Positions 1-11,597 of a stretch of 64,000 nt of DNA are shown here, piece by piece. The stretch's first letter is position 1; every line of letters begins with the position of its first letter. The notes under the pieces were generated by a model. That model saw only the letters and a list, made by a program, of their open reading frames with translations. It was not told the origin of the DNA and made no database searches. The translations under genes and the position numbers were made by a program. The DNA is taken from positions 29,697 to 93,696 of the forward strand of contig CANFYL010000001.1 in the NCBI GenBank assembly GCA_947451285.1, written 5' to 3'. Source of the stretch: Comamonadaceae bacterium. GTDB taxonomy: Bacteria > Pseudomonadota > Gammaproteobacteria > Burkholderiales > Burkholderiaceae_C.

Positions 1-3000
1 TTGGTTTTATGTCGGAGGGCGAGCTCTATGTCACCGGTCGACTCAAGGACCTGGTCATCATTGACGGTGTCAACCACTACCCACAGGACATCGAGTGGAC
101 GGTGCAACAAAGCCACCCCGACTTCCGTCCCGAGCACTGTGCCGCTTTTTCGGTGGATCGGGGCGGGGACGAGCAGCTGGTGGTGGTGGCAGAAGTCAGC
201 CGTGCCGAAGGCGATTGGGACGCCGTCATCGAAGGCGTGCGCCGCGCCGTGGCCCAAACCCATGAAGTGGAGTTGCAGGCCCTGGTGCTGCTGCGCAAAG
301 GTGGCATCTTCAAGACCTCCAGCGGCAAGATCCAGCGCAGTCAATGCCGTGCGGCGTTTCTGGATGGCACGCTCGCAGTGTTGAGCGAATGGCGCAAACC
401 AAGTCCATCGGTCAGCGCCCCGCCACTGGGCCCTGTGCCTGCGGGCTTGGAAGCTTGGCTCATCGAGGCCGTGGCGCGCCAACTCGAGCTGCCCGCCCAC
501 ACCATTGATCGGCAAGCACCTTTTTCCAGTTATGGCCTGAGCTCTCGTGGCAGTGTGCAACTCGTGGGCGAACTCGAGCAGTGGCTGGGTCGTGACGATC
601 TGTCGCCCACCCTGTTGTGGGAACACCCCAGCGTACAAGCTTTGTGCGCGCACTTGGAGGGTCGCCACCCAGCATTCGGTTTTGATGCCATCCGCACAAA
701 TGCCACTGCGAGCGCTGACGTGGCCATCATCGGCATGGCGTGTCGGCTGCCTGGCGCGAGCTCGATAGAGGCGTTCTGGGCGCTTTTGCGCGCCAAAGGT
801 GATGCCGTGGGGCCTTTGCCCCAAGGGCGCTGGCAGGGCAGTGGCATCGACGTGGTCGAAGGTTTGGGGCCCGGTTGCGTGCGCAGCCTGCGCGGAGGTT
901 TCATGGCCGACGTGGACCGGTTTGATGCCGAGTTCTTCGACATCAGTGCCCGCGAGGCAGAGATCATGGACCCCCAACAGCGTCTGCTGCTGGCGCTGAG
1001 CTGGGAAGCGCTTGAATCGGCGCGCCTGAACCCGCACGCGCTCAAGGGCAGCCAAACAGGTGTCTACGTCGGGATCAGCACAGACGATTACAGCGCTTGG
1101 CAATTGGGCTCGTCCGAGCGTATCTCGGCCTATACCGGCACGGCCAAAGCCCTGAGCATTGCCGCCAACCGAGTCTCGTACCAGTTTGACTTTCTTGGCC
1201 CCAGCATGGCCATCGACACCGCCTGCTCTTCATCGCTTGTGGCCGTCCATCAAGCCAGCACAGCCTTGCAGCGGGGTGAGTGCACGGTGGCCTTGGCGGG
1301 CGGCGTTAACCTGTTGCTGGCACCGCAAATGAGCGTCGCCTTGTCCCAGGCGGGCATGCTGGCACCCGATGGCCGTTGCAAGACCTTTGATGCGCGGGCC
1401 GATGGCTACGGCCGTGGCGAAGGCGGTGTGGTGCTGGTGCTCAAACGGCTGGATCACGCCTTGCGCGACGGCGACCCGATCGCCGCCGTGATCCGAGGAT
1501 CGGCCGTGAACCAGGACGGACGCAGCAACGGCCTGACCGCACCCAACGGCCTGGCGCAGCAACGCGTGATTCGCCAAGCACTTGCCGCTGCTGGCGTGGC
1601 CGGTCATGACATCAGCTACGTTGAAGCGCACGGCACCGGCACACCTTTGGGCGATCCGATCGAGGTGCGCTCGCTCAGGGCCGTGCTCAGTGAGGGGCGC
1701 GACCCTGCGCGACCCTGTGCTTTGGGCTCGGTCAAGGCCAACATCGGACACCTCGAGGCCGCCGCTGGCGCGGCCGGATTGCTCAAAGCGGTGTTATGTC
1801 TCCAACATGGCGAAATCGTGCCGCATCCGACACTGGATCAACTCAACCCCTTGCTTGAGCTGGGTGAGACTTTCACGGTGCCCACCGAATCCGGCAACTG
1901 GCCGCAGGGGCGTCGGCTCGCGGGTGTCAGCGCATTTGGCTTTGGCGGCACCAACGCCCATGTGATTGTGGAGTCGCCACCCGCGCCTGTAGCGATCGCA
2001 CCGAGCGCACCGAGCGCGCCAAACACCGCGCAGGCACCTCGCCCCATGCACCTGCTGCGTTTGTGCGCGCATGACCAAGCGGCGTTGCGTGAGCTGGCCA
2101 CCGATTGGCTGGTTCGACTCGCCAGCGACGCCGCTGACCTGGCTGATTTGTGTTACTCCGCCCACACCACCCGGGCCATCTTGCCCGCGCAGCTGTGCGT
2201 TTGCGCGCTGGACAAGGCCTCGGCGGCGGCGGCTTTGAACGATTGGCTCGCAGGTCAACCTGGGGCCTGGCAGGCTGAGCATGCTGCGCGTGTCGTGGCT
2301 CCACGCGTGGGTTTTCTATTCACGGGTCAAGGTTCGCAGTATGTCGGCATGGGACGCGAGCTCTACCAGACCCAGCCTGGTTTTCGCCGTGACATCGACG
2401 CCTGTGACACTTTGCTGCGTGAACATGCCGACTTGAACCTGATCGCCCTGCTGCAGGCCGACCCCGGCCCCGAGAGCGAAGCCGATCTGGCCCGCACCGA
2501 CCATTGCCAGCCAGCGCTGTTTGCGCTTCAGTACGCGCTGGCGCGGCTGTGGATGTCTTGGGGCGTGCGCCCTCAGGCATTGCTGGGTCACAGTGTGGGC
2601 GAAGTCGCGGCCGCGGTGATTGCCGGTGTCATGACGCTGGCCGATGGTGTGCGACTGATTGCTGCGCGAGGTCGTCTCATGCACCAAGCACCGGGCGATG
2701 GTGCCATGGCCTCGGTCATGGCCGACGAGGCACAGTGCCGAGCCGCGCTGGCGGACGTCGAGGACCAAGTGGCCATCGCGGTGTACAACGGCCCACAACA
2801 CCATGTGCTGTCGGGCGAGCGCAGCCAACTCGCGCAGGTCTTGGCGCGGCTGTCGGCGGCAGGCATTCAAACGCAAGCGCTGCATGTGTCGCATGCTTTT
2901 CATTCACCGTTGATGGAGCCGGCCGTCGCGCAGTTGGCCCAGGTGTGCGCCCACATCAGTTTTACCAAACCGGAGATTGCGCTTTATGGCAACCTCAGCG

Positions 3001-6000
3001 GTGACTTGGTCAGCCCTGATGCTGCCTACTGGCCGCGCCACCTGCGTGAGCCGGTCCGCTTTGCCCAGGGCGTGGTCGCGATGCAAGCGAGCGGAATTGA
3101 CACTTTCATTGAAATTGGACCGCGCGCCACTTTGCTGGCTTTGGCGCGGCAGTCCTTTGACGACGCCGACCTTCGCATGTTGCCCAGCCTGCGTCCTCAA
3201 GTGTCTGACAGCCGGCAAATGCTGGAAAGCCTGGGTGCATTGGCACTGCGCGGTCAATCGGTGGACTGGCGGGCGTTTGATGCGCCTTGGCCACGTGCAC
3301 GTCTGGCCCTGCCGACCTATCGGTTCCAGGGACGGCGCTACTGGCTGCCCCCTGTGGCGGCCCGGGGGGGCGCCGAGTTGTCAGCGTTTCCAGGTCGGCG
3401 CACCGCATCCCCTGTGTTGTCACACACCTTGTTTGAGCTCTACTACGACCTCATCAGCCTGCCCTGGTTAACCCAGCACCGCGTGTTCGATCAGATGGTG
3501 GTGCCCGGGGCGGCCCATGTGTCACTGGTGCTTGAGGCCGCGCGCAGCGTCTTGGGTGATCGCCCCTGCGGGCTGCACGATGTCTTGTTTTCGCAGGCCT
3601 TGGTGGTGCCAGAGTCGGGGGGCCGTTTGGTGCAGTTGGCCATCGAACGAGAGCCAGTCGCGGGCGCACGCTCTTTCAAGTTGATCAGCCAAGCAGATGG
3701 CGAAGACACTTGGCTTGAACACGCCAGCGGCCGCTTGGGCGACGTCTTGCCAGGGGTGTCAGCCCCCACCTTGGGCGCCTTGCTGGAGCGCCGCACGCAA
3801 AGCTTGAGCACTGACTTTTATGGTGAAGTCTGGCAACCCCAAATTGCCTTGGGTCCGAGCTTTCGCTGGGTTGACCAAGTGTGGCGCTTCGACAGCGAGG
3901 TGTTGGCCCGCCTGCGCCCAGCGGGGCACGCATCCGACGGTCTGCGACTCTCGCCTGGTCTGATCGACTCGATGCTGCAAGTGCTGGTGTGTGCGGTGCA
4001 GGTCGGTGATGACGCCTTGGTGCCTTTTGGGCTGACTGCATTCCATTGGCTCGCCCCCCTGGTCGATGGCCCACTGTGGAGCCATGTGCAACTGAGTCCG
4101 ACGCAGCCCCACAGCAACGAAATATGGAGTGATGTCACGCTCTATGCAGACGATGGTCGCGTGATGGCTCAGGCCATCGGCTTCAAGGCCCGGCGTGTGT
4201 CCAGTCGCGAACTGCTGCGATCAAAAGCCAGCGCTTTAGACAAGTCGGTCTTTGCCTTGCACTGGGAAGATGCCTCGATCCAGCGCGTCGCGCGCCAAGG
4301 GCCTTGTTTGTTGCTGGGCAGTGATGTGGCCGAACTGCAGGCGCTGGCCACAGCGCTGCAAGACCGCTCTCCTGGACTGCTTGTGCAGACCTTGCCCCTG
4401 GCAAGCGCTGGTGAGGACGGTCGCGATGCCGACCGGTTGCTGGATACGTCGGCGACGGCGCACGCGATGCTGCGCGAACAGGGCCCCTTCAGTCAGCTGG
4501 TCTATGTGCCCGCTGCCGAGCCCGAGCCCTTGCGGGCCAGCAGCCGGCTGCTGCATGTGTTGCAGGCCTTGTTGGGTCTGCGCGAGTCAGGTCTGACGCC
4601 CGAGTTGGTGCTGCTCACCCGACGGGCGCAGCTTGGCGGAGGACACATGGCGCACGCCGCCCTGTGGGGGCTGGCACGGGTGCTTCGGCTCGAGCATCCA
4701 GAGCTGGCCTGCCGTTGTCTGGACATGGATCAATTCGACCCTGGCGGCTGCGCCGATGTCATCCTCAGTGATGCAACCGATGTGGCATGGCGTGATGGCC
4801 GAAGCCTGTTCGCGATCTTGCGTCGCCACCCGCTGACTGAGCAAGCGCGCCAGCCCATCCGCAGTGATGGCGCCTACCTGATCTCAGGCGGTCTGGGCGC
4901 TCTGGGTCTGTTGCTGGCCGAGAGCCTGGTGCGCCAGGGCGCGCGCCACTTGTTGCTGGTGGGTCGCAGCAGCCCCTGCGCCGACGCCTTGTTGCGCTTG
5001 GCAGACTGGCACGCCCAAGGTGTGGCGGTGCACACGGCAGCCATGGACATTGCAGACCCACTGGCACTTGATGCGGCTGTGCGCCAGCCCGATGTGCCTC
5101 TGGTCGGCGTGTTTCATCTGGCGGGCGAGCTCGACGATGGCGTGCTGCGCCAGTTGAGCGCCCAAGGCCTGGCTCAGGTCATGCATGCCAAGGTAGAGGG
5201 GGTGCGCAATCTGGCCCGAGTCACAGCCGGGTTAGCGCTGGACTGCTTTGTCAGCTTTTCGTCCATTGCAGCGCTCACCGGCTCCATGGGGCAGGCAAGT
5301 TATGCCGCCGCCAATGCCGCGCTGGACGCGTTCATGGATGCACGTCGTCAGGCTGGCTTGCCCGGCTTGAGCCTTCAGTGGGGCCCCTGGGCAGAAGCGG
5401 GCATGGCAGTTCGTCAGGGTGCGCGTGATGGTCAGCGCTGGGCGGGCTATGGCATCACCCCGATCGAACCCCAAGCCGGGATGGCGTTGTTGGAGCGTTT
5501 GTTGAATGACACCACGGCAGCCACACTGGCCGTGTTTCCGGTGAATTGGCACACCTACCTGGGGCAGTTGTACGGTGCGCAATGGCCAGCCCTGTACCAG
5601 GGCGTGTTGACGCCCGAAGCCAGCCGACCCAAGGCCGTCCCTGCCGCGCTGGCGGAGCGGGTGATGGCAGCGCCTGCCGCTGAGCGCCGGGCGTTGTTGG
5701 AGCAGGCCCTGCATCAGACGGTGGCGTCGGTGATCGGTTTGTCGGCAGACACTGTGATTGGCCCGCGCCAGCGGCTCTTTGATCTGGGCCTAGACTCGCT
5801 GGGTGCCGTAGAACTGCGCAACCGACTGGCGGCGCAATTGGGTCGCGAATTGCGCGCCACGTTGTTGTTTGATTTCCCGACCCTGCAAGCCTTGGCCGAG
5901 CACATCGAGAAAAGCGTGCTTGGCTTGGTCGAGCAGACTGCCTTGCAGCCGGACAAATCATCGGGTGATGCGCTGGGGCAGACGGATCACCTGTCGGATG

Positions 6001-6038
6001 AAGAACTGGCGCGCCTGCTGGCGGCCGAACTGGGTTAA
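1..6038 (+). CDS. Hybrid protein, 5'-truncated: fatty-acyl-AMP ligase C-terminus - ACP - type I PKS module 1 (KS-AT-DH-KR-ACP)
   Basis: Reading frame is open from base 3 ([36 protein letters not shown]-terminal motif). [24 protein letters not shown] / VEAHGTGT / [32 protein letters not shown] (malonyl-type); [16 protein letters not shown] and [19 protein letters not shown] motif; [14 protein letters not shown]. Confidence 0.96.
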   Translation, partial: GFMSEGELYVTGRLKDLVIIDGVNHYPQDIEWTVQQSHPDFRPEHCAAFSVDRGGDEQLVVVAEVSRAEGDWDAVIEGVRRAVAQTHEVELQALVLLRKGGIFKTSSGKIQRSQCRAAFLDGTLAVLSEWRKPSPSVSAPPLGPVPAGLEAWLIEAVARQLELPAHTIDRQAPFSSYGLSSRGSVQLVGELEQWLGRDDLSPTLLWEHPSVQALCAHLEGRHPAFGFDAIRTNATASADVAIIGMACRLPGASSIEAFWALLRAKGDAVGPLPQGRWQGSGIDVVEGLGPGCVRSLRGGFMADVDRFDAEFFDISAREAEIMDPQQRLLLALSWEALESARLNPHALKGSQTGVYVGISTDDYSAWQLGSSERISAYTGTAKALSIAANRVSYQFDFLGPSMAIDTACSSSLVAVHQASTALQRGECTVALAGGVNLLLAPQMSVALSQAGMLAPDGRCKTFDARADGYGRGEGGVVLVLKRLDHALRDGDPIAAVIRGSAVNQDGRSNGLTAPNGLAQQRVIRQALAAAGVAGHDISYVEAHGTGTPLGDPIEVRSLRAVLSEGRDPARPCALGSVKANIGHLEAAAGAAGLLKAVLCLQHGEIVPHPTLDQLNPLLELGETFTVPTESGNWPQGRRLAGVSAFGFGGTNAHVIVESPPAPVAIAPSAPSAPNTAQAPRPMHLLRLCAHDQAALRELATDWLVRLASDAADLADLCYSAHTTRAILPAQLCVCALDKASAAAALNDWLAGQPGAWQAEHAARVVAPRVGFLFTGQGSQYVGMGRELYQTQPGFRRDIDACDTLLREHADLNLIALLQADPGPESEADLARTDHCQPALFALQYALARLWMSWGVRPQALLGHSVGEVAAAVIAGVMTLADGVRLIAARGRLMHQAPGDGAMASVMADEAQCRAALADVEDQVAIAVYNGPQHHVLSGERSQLAQVLARLSAAGIQTQALHVSHAFHSPLMEPAVAQLAQVCAHISFTKPEIALYGNLSGDLVSPDAAYWPRHLREPVRFAQGVVAMQASGIDTFIEIGPRATLLALARQSFDDADLRMLPSLRPQVSDSRQMLESLGALALRGQSVDWRAFDAPWPRARLALPTYRFQGRRYWLPPVAARGGAELSAFPGRRTASPVLSHTLFELYYDLISLPWLTQHRVFDQMVVPGAAHVSLVLEAARSVLGDRPCGLHDVLFSQALVVPESGGRLVQLAIEREPVAGARSFKLISQADGEDTWLEHASGRLGDVLPGVSAPTLGALLERRTQSLSTDFYGEVWQPQIALGPSFRWVDQVWRFDSEVLARLRPAGHASDGLRLSPGLIDSMLQVLVCAVQVGDDALVPFGLTAFHWLAPLVDGPLWSHVQLSPTQPHSNEIWSDVTLYADDGRVMAQAIGFKARRVSSRELLRSKASALDKSVFALHWEDASIQRVARQGPCLLLGSDVAELQALATALQDRSPGLLVQTLPLASAGEDGRDADRLLDTSATAHAMLREQGPFSQLVYVPAAEPEPLRASSRLLHVLQALLGLRESGLTPELVLLTRRAQLGGGHMAHAALWGLARVLRLEHPELACRCLDMDQFDPGGCADVILSDATDVAWRDGRSLFAILRRHPLTEQARQPIRSDGAYLISGGLGALGLLLAESLVRQGARHLLLVGRSSPCADALLRLADWHAQGVAVHTAAMDIADPLALDAAVRQPDVPLVGVFHLAGELDDGVLRQLSAQGLAQVMHAKVEGVRNLARVTAGLALDCFVSFSSIAALTGSMGQASYAAANAALDAFMDARRQAGLPGLSLQWGPWAEAGMAVRQGARDGQRWAGYGITPIEPQAGMALLERLLNDTTAATLAVFPVNWHTYLGQLYGAQWPALYQGVLTPEASRPKAVPAALAERVMAAPAAERRALLEQALHQTVASVIGLSADTVIGPRQRLFDLGLDSLGAVELRNRLAAQLGRELRATLLFDFPTLQALAEHIEKSVLGLVEQTALQPDKSSGDALGQTDHLSDEELARLLAAELG

Positions 6039-6044
6039 GGGCAC

Positions 6045-9000
6045 ATGAGCGAATCTGCGATCGACTACCGCACCCTGATGAACCGTGCGCTGCAGGAAAT
6101 ACGTGAGCTCAAGGGGCGCTTGGCCCAGCATGAGGCGCAACGCGCCGAGCCCATCGCGATCGTGGGCATGGGCTGTCGCTTTCCAGGCTCGGCCAACAGC
6201 GCTCAGGCTTATTGGGACATGCTTCGGGATGGCGTTGACGCCATCAGCGAGGTGCCTGCGCAGCGCTGGGACCTGTCGCAACTCCACGACTCCGACAATG
6301 CCGCGCCGGGCAAGATGTGCAGCCGTTTTGGCGGGTTCATTGATGACGTGGACGCCTTTGACGCCGCCTTCTTTGGCATTTCGCCGCGCGAAGCTGAAAG
6401 CATGGACCCACACCAGCGGGTTTTGCTCGAGGTGTGTTGGGAAGCGCTGGAACACGCCAACATCGTGCCGGACAGTCTATTTGGCAGCAGCACCGGTGTC
6501 TTCATCGGCGTGAGCAGCATGGATCAGGTGATCCAGCGCATGGGCGAAGCCGCGCTCAGCGAGATCGGCCCCTACCACGGCACGGGCTGCGCCATGGCAC
6601 CGATAGCCGGGCGGGTGTCCTACATCTTTGGGCTCAATGGTCCGAGCTTTGTGGTCGACACCGCATGCTCGTCCTCGTTGCTTTCGCTTCACTTGGCCGC
6701 TGAGAGCTTGCGTCGGCGGGAGTGCGATGCAGCGCTTGCAGGTGGTGTGCACCTGTTGTTCCACCCGGGTTATTCGGTGGCTTTCAGCAAAGCAGGGATG
6801 CTGGCACCGGATGGGCGCTGCAAGACCTTTGATGCGTCGGCCAATGGCTACGTTCGGGGCGAGGGTTGCGGTGTCGTGGTGCTCAAACGTTTGTCAGATG
6901 CGCGCCGTGACGGTGACGCCATCTTGGCCTTGCTGCGCGGCTCGGCGGTGAATCAAGACGGCGCCAGTGGCGGACTGACCGTACCCAGCGGACCCTCGCA
7001 GGAACAAGTGGTGCGTCAAGCCCTGGAGCGCGCTGGGATTGAGCCTGCTCAGGTGGCTTATGTGGAAGCCCATGGCACCGGCACACCCTTGGGCGATCCG
7101 ATCGAAGTGGGCGCCTTGAGTCAGGTGTATCGACAGCCTTTGTGGGTCGGTTCGGTCAAGGCCAACATCGGGCACTTGGAGGCCAGCGCCGGCATTGCCA
7201 GTGTGATGAAGGTTGCATTGGCCCTGCACCATCGGGCGATACCGCCGCAGTTGCACCTGAAGCAACCCAACCCCATGATTGCATGGGACGAGATCGCCAT
7301 TCGCGTCCCCACCGCGCTGAGCACCTGGCCCGACACGGGCATGGGCGAGGCAGTGGCCGGCATCAGTGCTTTCGGCTTCAGTGGCACCAATGTCCACATG
7401 CTCGTGTCTGCGCTGCCTCCCCACATTGCCGCTGAGGCGGCCTCAGCGGTTGCAGACGCTCCCATTGCGCAGGGACCGAACCTGTTGGTCTTGTCCGCCA
7501 AAACGCCAGAGGCGCTGCGCACCTTGGCGCAACGTTGGGTGGAGGGCCCGCTGGGCCAGCCCGGGCTGGATCTGTCCGCCGCCTGTGCCGCCGCGGCCCG
7601 CTGGCGGACGCCTTTTGCCCAACGTCTTTGCCTGGTCGCCGACACGGTGGACCAAGCGCGCGCATCGCTGCAAGAGTTTGTGCAACAGGGGCAGGCCAGT
7701 GACGTGCACCTCGGCAGCGCAGAGGGCGCGCGTCCCACCGTGGCATTTTTGTTCACGGGGCAGGGCTCGCAGTACCTCCACATGGGGCACGATCTGTATG
7801 CCAACGAACCCGTATTTCGCGCTGCCATCGACGAATGCGATCGACTGCTCCAGCCCGAGTTGGGCCAGTCCCTGGTTGCGCTGCTCTACCCTTCTTCCGA
7901 GGACCAGCAACGCTGCGCTGCACTGTTGGATGGCACCGGACTGGCTCAGCCGGCCTTGTTTGCTTTGGGCTACGCGCTGTCACAGTTATGGGCGGCGCGC
8001 GGTGTGCGCCCAAGCGTGCTCATGGGCCACAGCGTGGGCGAGTATGTGGCCGCCCATCTGGCGGGTGTGTTTTCGCTGGCCGATGGCTTGCGTTTGATCG
8101 CCGCACGCGCACGCTTGATGCAGGCTTTGCCCAAGGGAGGGGCCATGGCGGCGCTGTTGTGCGATGCGGCCAAACTGTTGCCGCTGCTCGAGCGCCATGA
8201 GGGGGTGCTTTCTGTGGCGGCTTACAACGGACCACGCAATACGGTCATCTCGGGGGCAGCCTCAGCCTTAGAGGCCCTGCTGCAAGAGGCCGCTGCGTTG
8301 GGCATTGAGTCGCGCCGCTTGGAGGTCTCGCACGCTTTCCACTCTGTGCTCATGGAGCCCATGCTGGAGCAGTTTCGCGAGGTGGCCCTGAGCATTCGTT
8401 ATTCAGCGCCTCAGTTGCCAGTGATTTCAAACGTCAGCGCCAGCGTCTTGGGTGACGAGATGGCGACGCCCGATTACTGGGTGCGTCATGTGCGCGAACC
8501 GGTGCGTTTTGCCGCCGGCTTATCCGAGCTCCAACGCTTGGGACCGCGCTGCTGGATCGAGCTTGGCCCCACGGCCACCTTGATCGACATGGCGCGACAC
8601 TGCGTGGACCCCTCCGGGTTATGTTGGGTGGCGAGTTTGCGCAAAGACAGGCCCGCACGCAGCACGCTGATGAGCGCGCTGGGTCGGCTTTGGACCCAAG
8701 GCGCCTTGCCCGATGGGTTGGCCATTTATCCTCAGGCCCGACGGGACCTGCGCTTACCTGCCTATCCTTTTGCCCGTCGATCCTTCTGGCCTGAGTCCGC
8801 CCGATTGCAGGGCCCACGCGATGGCCTGCGTGGCATGACGACGCTTGGCCTGCCCTTGCTGACCAAGCGCTTTGTCAGCGGGGCGTCGGCCGATACCTTG
8901 TTTGAAACCGTGTTTTCGCTGCAGACCATGCCTTTCCTGGAGGATCACCGTGTCTTCGGTCGCTTGGTGGTGTCGGGCGCTTCACACCTCTCCATGGTCT

Positions 9001-11597
9001 TGTCAGCCGCAGCCCACACCGAGGGCATCGGCGCGGCCTGCAGCTTGAGCGAGGTGATGTTCCCTATGGCGCTGGTGGTGCCAGACGATGGAGAACAGGC
9101 TGTGCAGCTGTCGATTGGCGCGCCAGGGGCTGACGAGTCTGCTGCGTTTCGGTTGGTGGGCGTGAGCGAACACGCAGGGTCGGTTCAGCTCCATGCCAAG
9201 GGGCGCATTGCGCGGTGTGTGCCAACGCCGTCCCTGCCAGACCTGCGCGCCATCTGGTCACGTTGTGAAGAAGTGATGGATGTGCAGTCGGTCTACGCGC
9301 TCCAGCGTGAACGGCACATTGTTGTGGGTCCCAGTTACCAATGGCTGCGCGCGTTGCGGCGGGGCGCCGGTGAGGTCATCGCCACCTTGAAAGCGCCCGC
9401 CACATTGGCGGCACAACTGCAGCACTATGCGTTGCACCCAGGGCTGATTGACTCTTGCTTTGGCGCGCTGGTGATGGCCCAGCCGATGGAGGTGGCCGAG
9501 AGCTTTATTCCGTTTGGCGTGGAGGCCTTGCATGTGCATGCGCCCGCCTACCAGGGCACGCTGCTGGCCCATGCCGTGGTGCGCCATCAAGACGACCTGC
9601 GCCTTCTTGGAGACATCCACCTCTACAGCGAGGAGGGGCAGCCGGTGGTCAGCTTCGTGGGACTGCAAGGGCGGCGGGCCAGCCAAACTGCCCTGCTGGC
9701 GAGCCAGGCGCAGCTGGAGAGTTCGCCTGGGCTGTACCAACTGGTTTGGACGCCATGGGCCACGCCGAGCGGCGATACGCCGGTGGCCGCGCACAGTCTG
9801 ATTTTTGCTGACGCGCAGGGCCTGGGCGAGCAGCTGGCTGTGACACTGCGCCAGTCCGGTGCGCGTGTGACCCTGGTTTGGCCACAGCCCGCAGCTGTGG
9901 GGTTGCAGACACTGGGCTTAGACCGTGTGGCGATGTGCCCCAGTTCTGCCGATTCGCTTCGCCAACTGCTCCAAGCCACGGCCGATGTGACGTCGGTGGT
10001 GTACCTGTGGGGCCTGGATCAAGCGGCAGAGCCTTTGCGCTATGCCGACGCCGTGTGTGCCAGTGCCTTGCATCTACTGCAATGGATGGCGCCATCTGCG
10101 CGGCTTTGGCTTGTCAGTCAGGGCAGCCAGGCCGTGCGTCATGACGCCGAGTTGCAGTCGCCACAGCATGCGCTTTTGTGGGGCTTGGGGCAAACCGCAG
10201 CGGCCGAGCGTCCTGAGCTGGCTTGCGTCTGCTTGGACCTTCAAGCCGGTGCCGACATCTCACGCAGCACCCACGACGTGTTGGCGGCCATGGCGCTGCC
10301 GATCGTGGAGCGTCGGCTGGCGGTGCGCTCTGGCCAAGTTCATGTGGCGCGCCTCAAGCCCAGTCCCGATGTGGCCACTGACCAGGCGCGCGCTGCGCAT
10401 GGGTTGTTGTCGCCTCACGGCAGTTACCTCATCACCGGTGCCAGTGGCGCACTGGCGCGTGAGCTGGCGCTTTGGTTGGCGGACCAAGGTGTTCGCCATC
10501 TGGCGCTGGTATCGCGCAGCCCGGTGGCACAGGGCTTTCTTGATGAGCTCTCAGACTTGGGCGTGCAAGCGCACAGCCACCCAGCCGACGTCACCGACCG
10601 GGATGCTTTGGCTGTCGTGTTGAACCAGATACGTGCCAAGCAGGTCCCGCTGCATGGGGTTTTTCACTTGGCCGGGCAACTCGACAACGGCGTGCTCGAC
10701 GGTTTGAGCGCGGACCGATTTGCTCAAGCATTGGCGGCCAAGGCCCAGGGTGCTTGGCATTTGCACAACCTGACCTGTGATCAGCCCTTGCCGCTGTTTG
10801 TGATGTTTTCTTCGGTGGCGTCCCTGTTGGACGAAGGAGGTCAAGCCTCTTATGCCTCGGCCAATGCTTACCTGGATGCGCTGGCCCACCATCGCCGCAG
10901 CCTTGGCCTGTCGGCCTTGAGTTTGAATTGGGGGCCGTGGGCCCGGGTTGGCATGGCAGCTCAGTTGGGCCAAGCCCAGCAAGCGAGGCTGGAGGGCCTG
11001 GGCCTGGGCAGTCTGGACAGCAGCGCTGCCTTGGCCGCGATGGGCGATTTGCTCGACGGCCATGCAGGCGCCCAAGTCGGCGTGCTGACCGTGGACTGGG
11101 CCCGCTATGGCCCACAGCGCCCCAGCTGCTTGATTGAATCTTTGTTGCCAAGCCCTGTCCAAACCCCGTCGGTGGCTGCGTTGCGGCAACAGATTGAACA
11201 GGCATTGCCCGCGGCGCGCCGGCCTTTGTTGTCAGGACATCTGGTGGCCTTGGTGACACAGGTGTTGCGTCTTCAGCCTGGCGAGGTCTCGCCACGTCAG
11301 CGCCTGTTTGATCTGGGCGTGGACTCCTTGCTGGCAGTAGAGCTGAAAAATCGTTTGCAAGCCATGCTGGGTGTGACATTGAGTGCCACGCTGTTGTTCG
11401 ACTACCCGTCCATCGAGGCCTTGTGCGAACATCTGCTCGCCCAGCTGGCACCCGGTGTGCCGGGTCACGGCGCTGTGCGCGCAGCTGCTGACCCGCTGTC
11501 AGTGGATCTGGACGTCGATGTCGCCGAGCTGTCCGAAGAGGCCGCAGAATCCCTGCTGCTGGCACAGCTCGAAAAACTAGAAGGTCGACCGTCATGA
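6045..11597 (+). CDS. Type I PKS module 2 (KS-AT-DH-KR-ACP)
   Basis: [53 protein letters not shown] and LIDSCFG; KR TGASGALA; ACP LGVDSLLAVEL. Confidence 0.96.
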   Translation: MSESAIDYRTLMNRALQEIRELKGRLAQHEAQRAEPIAIVGMGCRFPGSANSAQAYWDMLRDGVDAISEVPAQRWDLSQLHDSDNAAPGKMCSRFGGFIDDVDAFDAAFFGISPREAESMDPHQRVLLEVCWEALEHANIVPDSLFGSSTGVFIGVSSMDQVIQRMGEAALSEIGPYHGTGCAMAPIAGRVSYIFGLNGPSFVVDTACSSSLLSLHLAAESLRRRECDAALAGGVHLLFHPGYSVAFSKAGMLAPDGRCKTFDASANGYVRGEGCGVVVLKRLSDARRDGDAILALLRGSAVNQDGASGGLTVPSGPSQEQVVRQALERAGIEPAQVAYVEAHGTGTPLGDPIEVGALSQVYRQPLWVGSVKANIGHLEASAGIASVMKVALALHHRAIPPQLHLKQPNPMIAWDEIAIRVPTALSTWPDTGMGEAVAGISAFGFSGTNVHMLVSALPPHIAAEAASAVADAPIAQGPNLLVLSAKTPEALRTLAQRWVEGPLGQPGLDLSAACAAAARWRTPFAQRLCLVADTVDQARASLQEFVQQGQASDVHLGSAEGARPTVAFLFTGQGSQYLHMGHDLYANEPVFRAAIDECDRLLQPELGQSLVALLYPSSEDQQRCAALLDGTGLAQPALFALGYALSQLWAARGVRPSVLMGHSVGEYVAAHLAGVFSLADGLRLIAARARLMQALPKGGAMAALLCDAAKLLPLLERHEGVLSVAAYNGPRNTVISGAASALEALLQEAAALGIESRRLEVSHAFHSVLMEPMLEQFREVALSIRYSAPQLPVISNVSASVLGDEMATPDYWVRHVREPVRFAAGLSELQRLGPRCWIELGPTATLIDMARHCVDPSGLCWVASLRKDRPARSTLMSALGRLWTQGALPDGLAIYPQARRDLRLPAYPFARRSFWPESARLQGPRDGLRGMTTLGLPLLTKRFVSGASADTLFETVFSLQTMPFLEDHRVFGRLVVSGASHLSMVLSAAAHTEGIGAACSLSEVMFPMALVVPDDGEQAVQLSIGAPGADESAAFRLVGVSEHAGSVQLHAKGRIARCVPTPSLPDLRAIWSRCEEVMDVQSVYALQRERHIVVGPSYQWLRALRRGAGEVIATLKAPATLAAQLQHYALHPGLIDSCFGALVMAQPMEVAESFIPFGVEALHVHAPAYQGTLLAHAVVRHQDDLRLLGDIHLYSEEGQPVVSFVGLQGRRASQTALLASQAQLESSPGLYQLVWTPWATPSGDTPVAAHSLIFADAQGLGEQLAVTLRQSGARVTLVWPQPAAVGLQTLGLDRVAMCPSSADSLRQLLQATADVTSVVYLWGLDQAAEPLRYADAVCASALHLLQWMAPSARLWLVSQGSQAVRHDAELQSPQHALLWGLGQTAAAERPELACVCLDLQAGADISRSTHDVLAAMALPIVERRLAVRSGQVHVARLKPSPDVATDQARAAHGLLSPHGSYLITGASGALARELALWLADQGVRHLALVSRSPVAQGFLDELSDLGVQAHSHPADVTDRDALAVVLNQIRAKQVPLHGVFHLAGQLDNGVLDGLSADRFAQALAAKAQGAWHLHNLTCDQPLPLFVMFSSVASLLDEGGQASYASANAYLDALAHHRRSLGLSALSLNWGPWARVGMAAQLGQAQQARLEGLGLGSLDSSAALAAMGDLLDGHAGAQVGVLTVDWARYGPQRPSCLIESLLPSPVQTPSVAALRQQIEQALPAARRPLLSGHLVALVTQVLRLQPGEVSPRQRLFDLGVDSLLAVELKNRLQAMLGVTLSATLLFDYPSIEALCEHLLAQLAPGVPGHGAVRAAADPLSVDLDVDVAELSEEAAESLLLAQLEKLEGRPS

